A DNA stretch of 11,935 nt from an uncultured Alistipes sp. (GCA_934754975.1 CAKVKI010000059.1:1-11935); one strand, 5' to 3'; counted from the stretch's first letter, positions 1-7,439 are shown. Translations and numbers: made by a program. Notes: generated from the letters alone by a model not told the origin.

Positions 1-344
1 TGAAGATGATCCTCTCGGCCGCGCTGGGCAACCTGAGCGCCGCCACGATCGTCGCACCGCTCTATTGGGACGTTTCCTACTCGCTCGACGGCAATACCTT
101 CACCCGGTTCGACACGGTGCCCATCCGCACGCTCGTCTACTGGGCCGGGCCGCAGTGGTATGTTCCGGGCCTTTACGAAGTGGACTTCGACCTGCCGTCG
201 GCCTGCTTCGGCCAGAAGAACGTCACCGTCAGGCTGCAGGCCGCCAGCAGGGTGTGCGGCAGCACTACGGGCGAGGACAACGGCACGGCGACGCAGACTT
301 ACGTCTACTTCCGCTTCGGCGACGTTTCGGTCAAATATTTCTAA
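1..344 (+). CDS. C-terminal fragment of a secreted or surface protein, probably paralogous to the next gene's C-terminal domain
   Basis: This is the last ~114 codons of a gene that starts before the window; reading begins at base 3 and ends at the TAA at 342-344. The fragment is rich in aromatic residues and looks like alternating beta strands (YWDVSYSLDG, YEVDFDLP, VTVRLQAASRV, FGDVSVKYF). It matches in order the last ~125 residues of the 771-aa lipoprotein just downstream: YWDVSYS resembles FWKVQWS, WYVPGLYEVDFDLP resembles WQLPAYKQVEVPLP, and VTVRLQAASRV resembles VWLRIQPATRL. I therefore infer a shared beta-sandwich C-terminal domain and a related extracytoplasmic role. It lies 20 bp before the next gene on the same strand, so co-transcription is likely. 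Its N-terminal architecture, signal peptide and function cannot be seen. Being coding is well supported by strand, composition and the paralogy; the exact family is not. Confidence 0.75.
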   Translation, partial: KMILSAALGNLSAATIVAPLYWDVSYSLDGNTFTRFDTVPIRTLVYWAGPQWYVPGLYEVDFDLPSACFGQKNVTVRLQAASRVCGSTTGEDNGTATQTYVYFRFGDVSVKYF

Positions 345-364
345 CCACGTAAAAAACCGCAATT

Positions 365-2680
365 ATGAAATACGCAAAGAGATACATGGCAAAGATCGGG
401 TCGGCGGGCATCCTGCTCGCGACGCTGGCCGCGACGGCCTGCATGGACCACGGCGACGATATTCCGCTGGTCGAGCTGGGTGCGGTCGAAAATTCGTTCA
501 CCGTAAACGCCACGGCGGGACACGTCGATATCAGGGTCTATTCCAACCAGCCGGCCCTGCTGTCGTTCCTCGACGACGGAGCCGCATGGGCCGACCTGAG
601 CGACACACGGCTGCCGCCCGACGGAAAATTCTACATCGACTACGCCGACAATGCAGGCTTCCCCCGCATGACGCGCGTGCTGATACAGAGCGCCGACGCA
701 GTACGGTCCGACACGGTCGTACTGCGCCAGCGGGGCGCACGGGTCCCCGCAATGGCGTTCGAAGGCGGCACCTCGACCAACGTTCCGGGCAGTTCGGGCG
801 GCAAGGCGTCCGTGCTGTTCGGCACCAACATCGCTCCCGAAGAGCTGACCTTCACCACGCAGTATGACGCCGAAGAGGGAGCCGCCGAAGAGTGGCTCTC
901 GGGAATCGCGCTTCAGCCCGCCGGAGAAGATGAGTACACATTCAGCTTCGACTACGCCGGCAACGGCACGGACGAACTCCGCGCGGCGACGGTCACCGTC
1001 TCCTACGTCAACGGCTGGGAGGAGACCGAACAGCTGACGCTCAACGTAATCCAGCGCACGAAGGACGACCTGCTGGGACACGACATTTCGTTCGCCGAAT
1101 TGCGCGAGAAGGCGCTCACGGTCTCGAAAGTCGATGAGTATTGGCTGATGGAGGGCTATGTGGTCAGCGACCGGGATTCGAAGAACGCCGGCGCCAATCC
1201 GATGCCGACCGACATGAGCGTCGATTACAGCGGATGCGAAAAAACCGTCTACATCGAATCGACCGACGGCCGTTACGGCTTCTGTGTCGAAACCGCCACC
1301 CCCGAGGACAACACCTTCACCCGTTACGACAAAGTGAAGATCCTGCTCAAGGACGCCGAGCTGGTCTTCGACCCCGCCCCGGACCGCTACTCGATCAAAG
1401 GCATCCGGTCGTCGATGATCGTCGAGCGCGTGACGGGCAACGGCCCGTCGGTGCTTCCGGTCAAGCAGAAGTATATTTCGGAACTGACCGACGAGGATAT
1501 CTACACGTTCGTGACGCTCCGGGAGTGCGAATTCTCCGTCCGCAAGGGATCGCTCACCCCCGTACACGAGGGATACACGCTGGCCGACGCGCAGGGACGC
1601 CTGAATATGTACCCGCGCCTGGTGCGCGACAGCAGGGGCAGCCGGATTCACCTGCTGACCAACACCACCTGCCCTTACCGCCGCAACGGCGCCCGCCTGC
1701 CCTACGGCTCGGGCGAACTGGCGGGCGTGATCGTCCACGAGCGTTTCCCGCAGTACGAGTACGCCGATGCGGCGGACGACCAGGCCAACGGCATCCTCGG
1801 CTCCTACCAGATCCGCCACATGTCCTTCGCCGACATCCGCTTCGCCGACGACCGTTCGCAGAGTTTCTCGGAGACGCTGACCGAATACAGCTACGTCAAG
1901 GGCAAGGCCGCGGCCGCCGACGGCTATGCCTACTGGTATCCGACGTGGGGCACCAACGGACGCTTCACGCAGACCGCCTCGAAATCGGCCTACCCCAACG
2001 GCGTCTACAATGCGACCTGCTGGCACTACCTGGGCTGGTGCGGCACGGCGCGCGGCACGGCTCCGTTCCGCAACCACATCGGCAACGACGGCTATTCGGG
2101 CTTCGGCGTCGTACTCGAAGACGGCACCAATTACGCCGTGAAGAGTACGGGAGCCAATACCGACGGCAAGGGCGGCGACGCCGCCAACTGGCTGGCGTGG
2201 GTGACGACCTACTGGTGGAACGCTTCGACCGACAGGCCCTATGCGTGGGGAGTGGAATTTTCGACCGCAAACATCTCGTCCGACCGGGTATCGCTGATTA
2301 TGAGCGTGCAGAGCGGCCGCGCGACCCTCAACGCAGGTCCCTATTTCTGGAAAGTGCAGTGGTCCGCGACAGGCGATTACGAGAGCGACGAGGGGTGGTT
2401 CGACGTCGAAGCGGCGCAGACCGCGCCCGACGGCAGCGCCTATACCTTCACGCAGCCCGACTTCCCGGTATTCGCCACGCAACGCAGCTGGCAGCTCCCG
2501 GCCTACAAACAGGTCGAAGTTCCGCTGCCTGCCGAAATCATGGGCCGCGAAAAGGTCTGGCTCCGCATCCAGCCCGCCACCCGCCTCTCGTCGGGACTCG
2601 GCTTCCTCGACGGCACGATTCCGATGGGCTATAACGCCGCCGGGGCGATGGACTACCTGGCCGTACGCTACAACAGATAA
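365..2680 (+). CDS. BACON/DUF5689-like surface lipoprotein, 771 aa
   Basis: A probable outer-membrane lipoprotein. Residues 1-25 form a signal peptide and Cys26 follows LAATA; the acidic run after it (CMDHGDD) resembles the Bacteroidota signal for lipoprotein export to the cell surface. Residues ~36-124 look like a BACON domain (FTVNATAG, strands, then DTVVLRQRG), and ~127-232 like a second Ig-like/BACON-type domain ending LTLNVIQRT. Residues ~237-500 resemble DUF5689, an OB-fold-like region (ISFAELREK, YWLMEGYVVSD, FTRYDKVKILLKD, then YVFTLRECEF-type strands). Residues ~505-771 are a Trp/Tyr-rich beta domain with Cys552 and Cys559, related to the tail of the preceding gene. No catalytic motif is visible, so binding or presentation of a substrate is more likely than catalysis. 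The two EEP-family enzymes downstream suggest a phosphodiester or phosphate-ester substrate; that is inference. The ATG at 365 gives the best signal peptide; an internal Met8 is possible. Confidence 0.88.
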   Translation: MKYAKRYMAKIGSAGILLATLAATACMDHGDDIPLVELGAVENSFTVNATAGHVDIRVYSNQPALLSFLDDGAAWADLSDTRLPPDGKFYIDYADNAGFPRMTRVLIQSADAVRSDTVVLRQRGARVPAMAFEGGTSTNVPGSSGGKASVLFGTNIAPEELTFTTQYDAEEGAAEEWLSGIALQPAGEDEYTFSFDYAGNGTDELRAATVTVSYVNGWEETEQLTLNVIQRTKDDLLGHDISFAELREKALTVSKVDEYWLMEGYVVSDRDSKNAGANPMPTDMSVDYSGCEKTVYIESTDGRYGFCVETATPEDNTFTRYDKVKILLKDAELVFDPAPDRYSIKGIRSSMIVERVTGNGPSVLPVKQKYISELTDEDIYTFVTLRECEFSVRKGSLTPVHEGYTLADAQGRLNMYPRLVRDSRGSRIHLLTNTTCPYRRNGARLPYGSGELAGVIVHERFPQYEYADAADDQANGILGSYQIRHMSFADIRFADDRSQSFSETLTEYSYVKGKAAAADGYAYWYPTWGTNGRFTQTASKSAYPNGVYNATCWHYLGWCGTARGTAPFRNHIGNDGYSGFGVVLEDGTNYAVKSTGANTDGKGGDAANWLAWVTTYWWNASTDRPYAWGVEFSTANISSDRVSLIMSVQSGRATLNAGPYFWKVQWSATGDYESDEGWFDVEAAQTAPDGSAYTFTQPDFPVFATQRSWQLPAYKQVEVPLPAEIMGREKVWLRIQPATRLSSGLGFLDGTIPMGYNAAGAMDYLAVRYNR

Positions 2681-2711
2681 CCCGAACACCAAGATCTAAA
2701 AGCCAAAAACA

Positions 2712-3620
2712 ATGAAACGACTCTTATTTTCGATAGCTCTGTTATTCACCGCCCTGGCCGGATGCTCCAACCACGAGGGCGAATCCGCCGCACCCAAAAG
2801 CGAACTCAACGTCATGAGCTACAACATCCGCTACGCCAACACGAGCGACACGGGCGACACGGCATGGGACGCCCGCAAGGCGGCTTCCGTCGCGATGATC
2901 CGCGACATCAGACCCGACGTGATCGGCATGCAGGAACCCCGCTTCTCGCAGGCGCAGTACCTGATCGGCGAACTGACCGAATACGACCATTACTACCTGG
3001 CTCCCGACGACAAGGATGCACAGCACCGCAACGCGGTCTGGTGGCGCAAAGACCGCTTCGAGATGCTCGCCCAGGGGTATTTCTTCCTCAACGAAACGGA
3101 CATTACGCAGCCCATCAAAGGCTGGGGACACAACCAGTTCCGCACGGCGTTGTGGGTTAAACTGCGCGAACGAAGCACCGGCAAGGAGTTTTTCTTCTTC
3201 AACACCCACCTCGCGCACCGCGCGTCGCCCGCCGAGGGCGGCGACATCGACCAGGTGGCGCGCACCGAGTCGGTGAAACTCATCGTCGAGCAGATGAAGC
3301 AGATCGCCGGACGCTACGCTCCGATCTTCGTCACCGGAGACATGAACGCCTCCTACGCCGCGGGCGACGGCCGCCGCGCCTGCCTGGACGGCTTCTTCGA
3401 ATGGATGTGGTCGGCGCGCGACACCGCGCCCGACGGCGAAGCCGACGACGTTTACAGCTACAACAACTTCGGCGAAGGCACCCCGCGCTTTACGTGGAAC
3501 ATCGACCACATCTTCTACCGCAAGGTGACGCCTGTCCGGTTCCGCACGATCAACGGCGAGGGCTACGGCGTGCCCTACATCTCGGACCACTTCCCGATTC
3601 TTTTCACCTCGGAATTCTGA
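2712..3620 (+). CDS. Endonuclease/exonuclease/phosphatase (EEP) family lipoprotein, 302 aa
   Basis: A metal-dependent phosphodiesterase or phosphatase of the EEP (DNase I / synaptojanin / sphingomyelinase-like) superfamily. The start carries a lipoprotein signal, MKRLLFSIALLFTALAGC, with the acylated cysteine at residue 18. The family's active-site blocks are all present in order: MSYNIRY with Asn38, GMQEP with Glu75 (metal ligand), FNTHLAH with Asn164 and His166, TGDMNA with Asp210 and Asn212, WNIDHIF with Asp265 and His266, and SDHFPI with Asp292 and His293. The enzyme is thus probably active and anchored in an envelope membrane, facing the periplasm or the outside. The family covers nucleases, phospholipases and inositol-phosphate phosphatases, and the sequence does not decide between them. 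It follows the BACON/DUF5689 lipoprotein by 31 bp, without a visible promoter between them, and is paralogous to the next gene. Length is normal for a minimal EEP domain plus signal peptide. Confidence 0.93.
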   Translation: MKRLLFSIALLFTALAGCSNHEGESAAPKSELNVMSYNIRYANTSDTGDTAWDARKAASVAMIRDIRPDVIGMQEPRFSQAQYLIGELTEYDHYYLAPDDKDAQHRNAVWWRKDRFEMLAQGYFFLNETDITQPIKGWGHNQFRTALWVKLRERSTGKEFFFFNTHLAHRASPAEGGDIDQVARTESVKLIVEQMKQIAGRYAPIFVTGDMNASYAAGDGRRACLDGFFEWMWSARDTAPDGEADDVYSYNNFGEGTPRFTWNIDHIFYRKVTPVRFRTINGEGYGVPYISDHFPILFTSEF

Positions 3621-3627
3621 TGACACT

Positions 3628-3659
3628 GCGGGCGGGACGGCTCCGGCCGTTCCGCCCGC
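3628..3659 (+). promoter_or_regulatory. Strong intercistronic GC hairpin between the two EEP genes
   Basis: An inverted repeat with 14-nt arms, GCGGGCGGGACGGC (3628-3641) and GCCGTTCCGCCCGC (3646-3659), around the loop TCCG. Thirteen pairs are Watson-Crick and one is G-U on the plus-strand RNA. No T-run follows (taaaatccc), so it is not a canonical intrinsic terminator. It could block 3' exonucleases, tune expression of the downstream gene or act as a weak attenuator; which one cannot be decided from sequence. Confidence 0.75.
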
Positions 3660-3674
3660 ATAAAATCCCGTAAA

Positions 3675-4523
3675 ATGAAAAAACTACTGTTTACGCTCCT
3701 GCTCTGCGCCGCAGCGGCCTCCGCAGCGGGCCGCGAACCCGCGGAGCTGAAACTGCTCTCCTACAACATCCGCTACATCGGCGCGCCGGGCGACGAAGGC
3801 GACTTCGCATGGGACTCCCGCAAGGAGGCTTCGATCCGCATGATCCGCGACGTGCGTCCCGGCGTCATCGGCTTTCAGGAGCCCCGCCGCCAACAGGTCG
3901 CCTACCTCATCGAACAGCTGCCCGAATACGGACACGTCGAAATGGGACGCGACTTCGGCGCCAAGGAAGACCCCGGCGAACACCTGATGATCATGTATCT
4001 CCGGGAGCAATACGAACTCGTCGATCACGGACACTACTGGCTGAGTGAAACGCCGGACGAAGTATCTCAGGGCTGGGACGGCCGCTGCCGCCGCGTAACG
4101 GTCTGGGCGCGCCTGCGCGACCGCTCCTCAGGGCGCGAGTTTTACCTTTTCGACACGCACCTCGACCACCTCGGCAAAACAGCCCGGCTGGAAGGCGCCC
4201 GGCTCAACGTCGAACGGATGCGAAGCATCGCCGGCAAACGCACGCCGCAGTTCATCGTCGGCGACATGAACGCCACGGCGGGTACGCCGGGCGGCGTATG
4301 CCTCGAACCCTATTTCAAATGGCTGAAGTCGGCCTGCGAAAAGGCTCCCCGCACCGATCCCCGGCCGACCTACCACGGCTTCGGCAAGGCCAAACCGCTC
4401 CATATCGACCACATCTTCTACCGCTGCGCCGAACCGCTGCGCTACCAGTTGCTCGACAGCACGGGATACGGCGTGCAGTATCTCTCGGACCACTACCCGA
4501 TCGTCTGCACGTTCCGCTTCTGA
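3675..4523 (+). CDS. Secreted or periplasmic EEP family hydrolase, 282 aa
   Basis: A second EEP-superfamily phosphodiesterase/phosphatase, clearly paralogous to the gene 54 bp upstream. Shared blocks include AWDSRKEAS, IRDVRP, VIGFQEPR, DHIFYR and GYGVQYLSDHYPI. Active-site residues visible are Asn31, Glu69, His162, Asp197 with Asn199, Asp245 with His246, and Asp272 with His273. The histidine block reads FDTHLDH, with Asp160 where the paralogue has Asn164; I do not know whether this alters specificity. The N-terminus (MKKLLFTLLLCAAAASAAG) looks like an ordinary signal peptide cleaved near residue 17-18. Cys11 lies too early and deep in the hydrophobic core to be a convincing lipobox. The pair thus appears to be one anchored and one soluble enzyme. 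It is the last gene of the cluster and ends 24 bp before a strong terminator. The actual substrate is unknown. Confidence 0.92.
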   Translation: MKKLLFTLLLCAAAASAAGREPAELKLLSYNIRYIGAPGDEGDFAWDSRKEASIRMIRDVRPGVIGFQEPRRQQVAYLIEQLPEYGHVEMGRDFGAKEDPGEHLMIMYLREQYELVDHGHYWLSETPDEVSQGWDGRCRRVTVWARLRDRSSGREFYLFDTHLDHLGKTARLEGARLNVERMRSIAGKRTPQFIVGDMNATAGTPGGVCLEPYFKWLKSACEKAPRTDPRPTYHGFGKAKPLHIDHIFYRCAEPLRYQLLDSTGYGVQYLSDHYPIVCTFRF

Positions 4524-4547
4524 CCGGGCGGCAGAGGACTCGCCACC

Positions 4548-4588
4548 AAAAACCGCAGAAACCGGATAAAACGGTTTCTGCGGTTTTT
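4548..4588. terminator. Bidirectional intrinsic terminator between convergent genes
   Basis: A perfect 17-bp inverted repeat: AAAAACCGCAGAAACCG (4548-4564), loop gataaaa (4565-4571), CGGTTTCTGCGGTTTTT (4572-4588). Each strand shows a GC-containing stem ending in a T-run, so it can terminate both the plus-strand EEP cluster (stop at 4523) and the minus-strand receptor gene (stop at 4647). Confidence 0.93.
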
Positions 4589-4646
4589 ATTTCGGCCGAA
4601 GGCGATCAGGCCCGGTCCCGGCGCGGCAGCCATTCGCGTCCGCCAC

Positions 4647-7037
4647 CTAAAACTCGACGGTGATTCCCAGCGTCGGGATCAGCGTCCCGCTGTCCTGCTT
4701 AATGTATTTCATGCGGTAACGCTGTTCGGCGGCGGGCGCTTCGGGATTCTCCACCACGCCCGTGGACATCAGCACGTCGGGCTGGCGCAGTTTGCTGCCC
4801 GTCACGTTCTGCAGGTCGATATAAAGCCCCAGCATGCAGTGCCGGAAATAGAACGTCTTGTCGATGCGCAGGTCCAACTGGGCGAAAGCATCCAGCCGCC
4901 CGTCGTTATAGCGCGTATAGTCGTAATAAGGCCGCCCCTGCGCGTTCCATGCCTCGACCAGCGACGATTTTTCGACATCGTAAGGCGTGTAGGGCGTTCC
5001 GCCCACGGCGCTCAGGCGCGCCCCGACGCTCCAGTTGCGCGGCAGGTCGTAGGTGCCGCTGAGATTTACGACAAAACGGCTGTCCCACACCGAAACGATA
5101 TAGGGAGCCGCGGAATCGCGGCGGTATTCGCTGCGGAACAGCGTAACCGACCCCACGAGATTGACCTTGCCGGGAATCTGCCAGCGGGCCATCGCCTCGA
5201 CGCCGTAGGAACGGCCCTCGGCCGACGAACGCAGCTCTTCGTTGCCCACCACGCCGTAATCGTTGCCCTTGCAGGAGAGCGGAATCCCGTCCGTTACCGA
5301 AAGCGGGATATCCCCGTACAATTTGTAAAAGCCCTCGACCGACACGACCAGCCGGTCGCGCAGCCGCCATCCGGCGCCCGCGCTGAAAGCCCCAACACGC
5401 ATATAGTACAGGGATTTGTTCACCCACGCATCCGCCTCTTTGAACCCGAGCGCCGTATAGGGCGGCAGCTGGTAATAAAGCCCCGCGCTTCCGCTCAGCG
5501 ACCAGCCCCTGCCGAGCCGATAGGAAACCGAAGCCCGCGGCGAAAGCTGATGCCAGAGCCTGGCCATGCGCGGCGAATAGTCGTTCCCGTCGGCGCGCAG
5601 GCCGAGCGAAGCCGTGAAACGCTTGTCCCCCGAAGCGTAATCCGCCCCGGCGAAAAGCCCCCAGCCGACGATCCCCAGCCGGGTCCGGTAATCGGACAAA
5701 AGCGTCTCGCCGCTGAAAAGCCGCTGAAACGTACGGTTCGTATAACTCGAATAACTCAGCTCCGCGCCTTCACGCACCGTCCAGCGGCCCAGATAGCTGC
5801 GGTTTTCGGCCCGCAGCGTGGTTTTCTGCTCCACGGAGCGCAGCCGCAGGGTGAGGTTCTCCTCCGAAGAGTCGTCGTTGTTGCGGTATTTGAGGTTGCG
5901 GTTGTTCAGGTAAGTGTGGCTCAGCGTGACGGTCTGCACATGACGGCCCGCATAGTGCCGCCACGACGCGCCGACGGTAAAGGTCTCCTGCCGAATCCGG
6001 GGCAGGTAGCTCAGTAGGTATTCGGCGTCCTCGCCCTCCTCGTCGAGGTTGAGTTTCATGTTATCGAAGCCCGCCAGCCCCAGCACCGTCAGTTCGTCGC
6101 GCTCCGAAAAGCGCGTCTTGACCTTGAACTGGCCGTCGATATAGTTGGGCAGGAACGGCAGGCCGATCATTTTGAACAGCAACTGCAGGTAGGACTGCCG
6201 CAGCGAAAAGAGGTAAGAGGTTTTCCTGCCGATATGTCCGCTGCCGCTCAGCCCGACCTCCGACGCACCCAGCGTCGCCTTGAAGGTCTGCTTTTCGGGA
6301 TTCCCGTCCCGCAGCTGAAAATCCAGCACGGAACTCAGCGCCCCGGAACGGTCGGCCGGGAAAGCGCCGGTGTAGAAACTGATCTCGCGGATCAGGTCGG
6401 CATTGACGATGCTCACCGGGCCGCCCGTAGCGCCCTGCGTAGCGAAATGGTTGATATTGGGAATCTCGATGCCGTCCATGTAAAATTTGTTCTCCGAAGG
6501 GCCTCCGCCGCGCACGATCAGGTCGTTGCGATAGCCCACGGGCGAAAACGACACGCCGGGATAGGAGCGCACGATGCGCGAGACGTCGCGGTTGGCGCCG
6601 GGACTCTTCTCGATCTCCCGCAGGCCAATCACCTGCAATCCGACGGGACTTTCGGCCGTGGCCCGGAACGGAGAAGGCACTACGGTCACGGCTTCGAGCT
6701 GCGTGGCGTCCTCCTCCATCTCGATCTCGATAAAGGGCGTGGCCGCCGACACGATGTATTCCGGCGTAACGACGCTTTTATAGCCCACCGACGAGGCCGA
6801 CAGGCGATGGATGCCGGGCCGTATGCGTTCGAGCGTAAAACGGCCGGCAGAGTCGGTCGAAACGCCTTTCTGCTCCTGCCCGACCAGCACGACCGCCGCA
6901 TAGGCCACGGGCCGCCGCGTCAGACGGTCGATGACGCGGCCGTTTACCGGATAGACGCTTCCCGGCGTTCCGGCCGCCGCCCCGGTGCAGGCAAGCAGGG
7001 CGGCAAATGCACATATGATTCGTAATCCGAGAGACAT
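4647..7037 (-). CDS. TonB-dependent outer-membrane receptor with carboxypeptidase-regulatory-like N-terminus, 796 aa
   Basis: An outer-membrane beta-barrel transporter powered by TonB/ExbB/ExbD. From the chosen ATG (MSLGLRIICAFAALLACTG, a signal peptide), residues ~31-110 form a CarboxypepD_reg-like beta domain (VNGRVIDRLTRRPVAYAAVV, STDSAGRFTLERI, HRLSASSVGYKS). Residues ~118-240 form the plug (LEAVTVV, SRIVRSYPGVSF, NDLIVRGGGPSENKFYMDG). The rest is barrel, ending in IPTLGITVEF with a C-terminal Phe as expected for barrel insertion. At ~800 aa it is shorter than typical SusC proteins, and no SusD partner adjoins it, so it belongs with the simpler receptors; substrate unknown. The reading frame extends upstream to a TTG at 7055, but I chose the ATG at 7037 because a promoter -7 box overlaps the longer version and the signal peptide begins there. 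It appears to be a single-gene transcript, flanked by its own promoter and the terminator at 4548-4588. Confidence 0.93.
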   Translation of the reverse strand: MSLGLRIICAFAALLACTGAAAGTPGSVYPVNGRVIDRLTRRPVAYAAVVLVGQEQKGVSTDSAGRFTLERIRPGIHRLSASSVGYKSVVTPEYIVSAATPFIEIEMEEDATQLEAVTVVPSPFRATAESPVGLQVIGLREIEKSPGANRDVSRIVRSYPGVSFSPVGYRNDLIVRGGGPSENKFYMDGIEIPNINHFATQGATGGPVSIVNADLIREISFYTGAFPADRSGALSSVLDFQLRDGNPEKQTFKATLGASEVGLSGSGHIGRKTSYLFSLRQSYLQLLFKMIGLPFLPNYIDGQFKVKTRFSERDELTVLGLAGFDNMKLNLDEEGEDAEYLLSYLPRIRQETFTVGASWRHYAGRHVQTVTLSHTYLNNRNLKYRNNDDSSEENLTLRLRSVEQKTTLRAENRSYLGRWTVREGAELSYSSYTNRTFQRLFSGETLLSDYRTRLGIVGWGLFAGADYASGDKRFTASLGLRADGNDYSPRMARLWHQLSPRASVSYRLGRGWSLSGSAGLYYQLPPYTALGFKEADAWVNKSLYYMRVGAFSAGAGWRLRDRLVVSVEGFYKLYGDIPLSVTDGIPLSCKGNDYGVVGNEELRSSAEGRSYGVEAMARWQIPGKVNLVGSVTLFRSEYRRDSAAPYIVSVWDSRFVVNLSGTYDLPRNWSVGARLSAVGGTPYTPYDVEKSSLVEAWNAQGRPYYDYTRYNDGRLDAFAQLDLRIDKTFYFRHCMLGLYIDLQNVTGSKLRQPDVLMSTGVVENPEAPAAEQRYRMKYIKQDSGTLIPTLGITVEF

Positions 7038-7044
7038 GATACGA

Positions 7045-7074
7045 CAAAAGTACAAAATCGGAGCGATTTTCCAA
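7045..7074 (-). promoter_or_regulatory. Predicted Bacteroidota-type promoter of the TonB receptor gene
   Basis: On the minus strand, TTG (7074-7072), 19 nt, then TACTTTTG (7052-7045), an exact match to the Bacteroidota -7 consensus TAnnTTTG with its TTG-containing -33 box at the expected spacing. Only 7 nt (TCGTATC) separate the -7 box from the ATG at 7037, so the transcript should begin at or within a few bases of the start codon. Confidence 0.72.
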
Positions 7075-7329
7075 CGGCTTCGCCCGACAAATTCCCCGGC
7101 CGGTCCGCAGCCGGATTCCGCACGGCTCTCGCTCCAATAAAAAAGTCGTTTTTACCAACAGGCATTTTTGAACATTATTAATTCAATAACAGAACAAACC
7201 GCAGATGCAAAAAAAATCATTATTTTTCTTGGCCGGTCCGAAAAACATATTATTATATTTATATATAATAATAAAATCGCGTGCAACTTTTTTCACAAAA
7301 AAAGCAACTGAAAAAACATTACAAAAAGC
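7075..7329. other. AT-rich divergent intergenic region
   Basis: This stretch, between the receptor promoter and the plus-strand promoter at 7330-7360, is intergenic. From about 7140 it is strongly A/T-rich, in contrast to the GC-rich genes around it, and contains runs of A and T. It includes an A/T-only palindrome at 7248-7273 and two copies of GCAACT (7283-7288 and 7304-7309) flanking T6-cac-A7. Open frames crossing it (for example from 7205) have no support as genes. It probably serves promoter upstream sequences and DNA curvature; no RNA gene is recognisable. Confidence 0.6.
7248..7273. repeat. A/T-only perfect palindrome with 11-nt arms
   Basis: TATTATTATAT (7248-7258), loop TTAT (7259-7262), ATATAATAATA (7263-7273); the arms are perfect reverse complements. 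It lies ~57 bp before the -33 box of the plus-strand promoter at 7330-7360. It could be a regulator binding site or an easily melted or bent element. In A/T-rich DNA such symmetry arises more easily by chance, so confidence in a function is low; the symmetry itself is certain. Confidence 0.5.
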
Positions 7330-7360
7330 TTGGATTTCAGCATATTATCTTTTACCTTTG
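7330..7360 (+). promoter_or_regulatory. Predicted Bacteroidota-type promoter for the small-gene transcript
   Basis: TTG (7330-7332), 20 nt, then TACCTTTG (7353-7360), an exact match to TAnnTTTG at near-ideal spacing. Transcription would begin around 7365-7368, well before the start codons at 7440 and 7595. The leader would be ~70 nt to the small basic frame and ~230 nt to the 90-aa gene. Confidence 0.78.
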
Positions 7361-7439
7361 CAACATTATTACGGTAGTGAACATTCCTACCCTGCCACGC
7401 AGTCCCGCCCGGAATCATCAGGGACGCACTTATTTTTCG

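Noticed and set aside
1141..2634. A 497-codon plus-strand frame inside the lipoprotein gene
   Set aside because: It is an out-of-frame Arg/Pro-rich shadow of the real gene, with no motif and no start context.
341..2692. A 783-codon open frame on the minus strand covering the whole 771-aa lipoprotein gene
   Set aside because: It is antisense to a gene with a signal peptide and recognisable domains. Its product is a monotonous mix of Arg, Ala, Gly and Val without domains, as expected where GC-rich codons keep the opposite strand free of stops.
2742..3626. A 294-codon minus-strand frame opposite the first EEP gene
   Set aside because: It is antisense to an enzyme with a full set of active-site motifs; composition is that of a GC-rich shadow.
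4839..6017. A 392-codon plus-strand frame opposite the TonB receptor
   Set aside because: It lies wholly within the receptor gene on the other strand and shows no domain or signal.
7038..7055. Extension of the TonB receptor to an upstream TTG
   Set aside because: The added six codons overlap the predicted -7 promoter box, and the signal peptide begins naturally at the ATG at 7037.
7283..7309. Two GCAACT copies flanking T6-cac-A7 as an operator or terminator
   Set aside because: The A/T stem is short and A/T-only, and the GCAACT copies are a 6-nt direct repeat, too short to distinguish from chance in this A/T-rich stretch.
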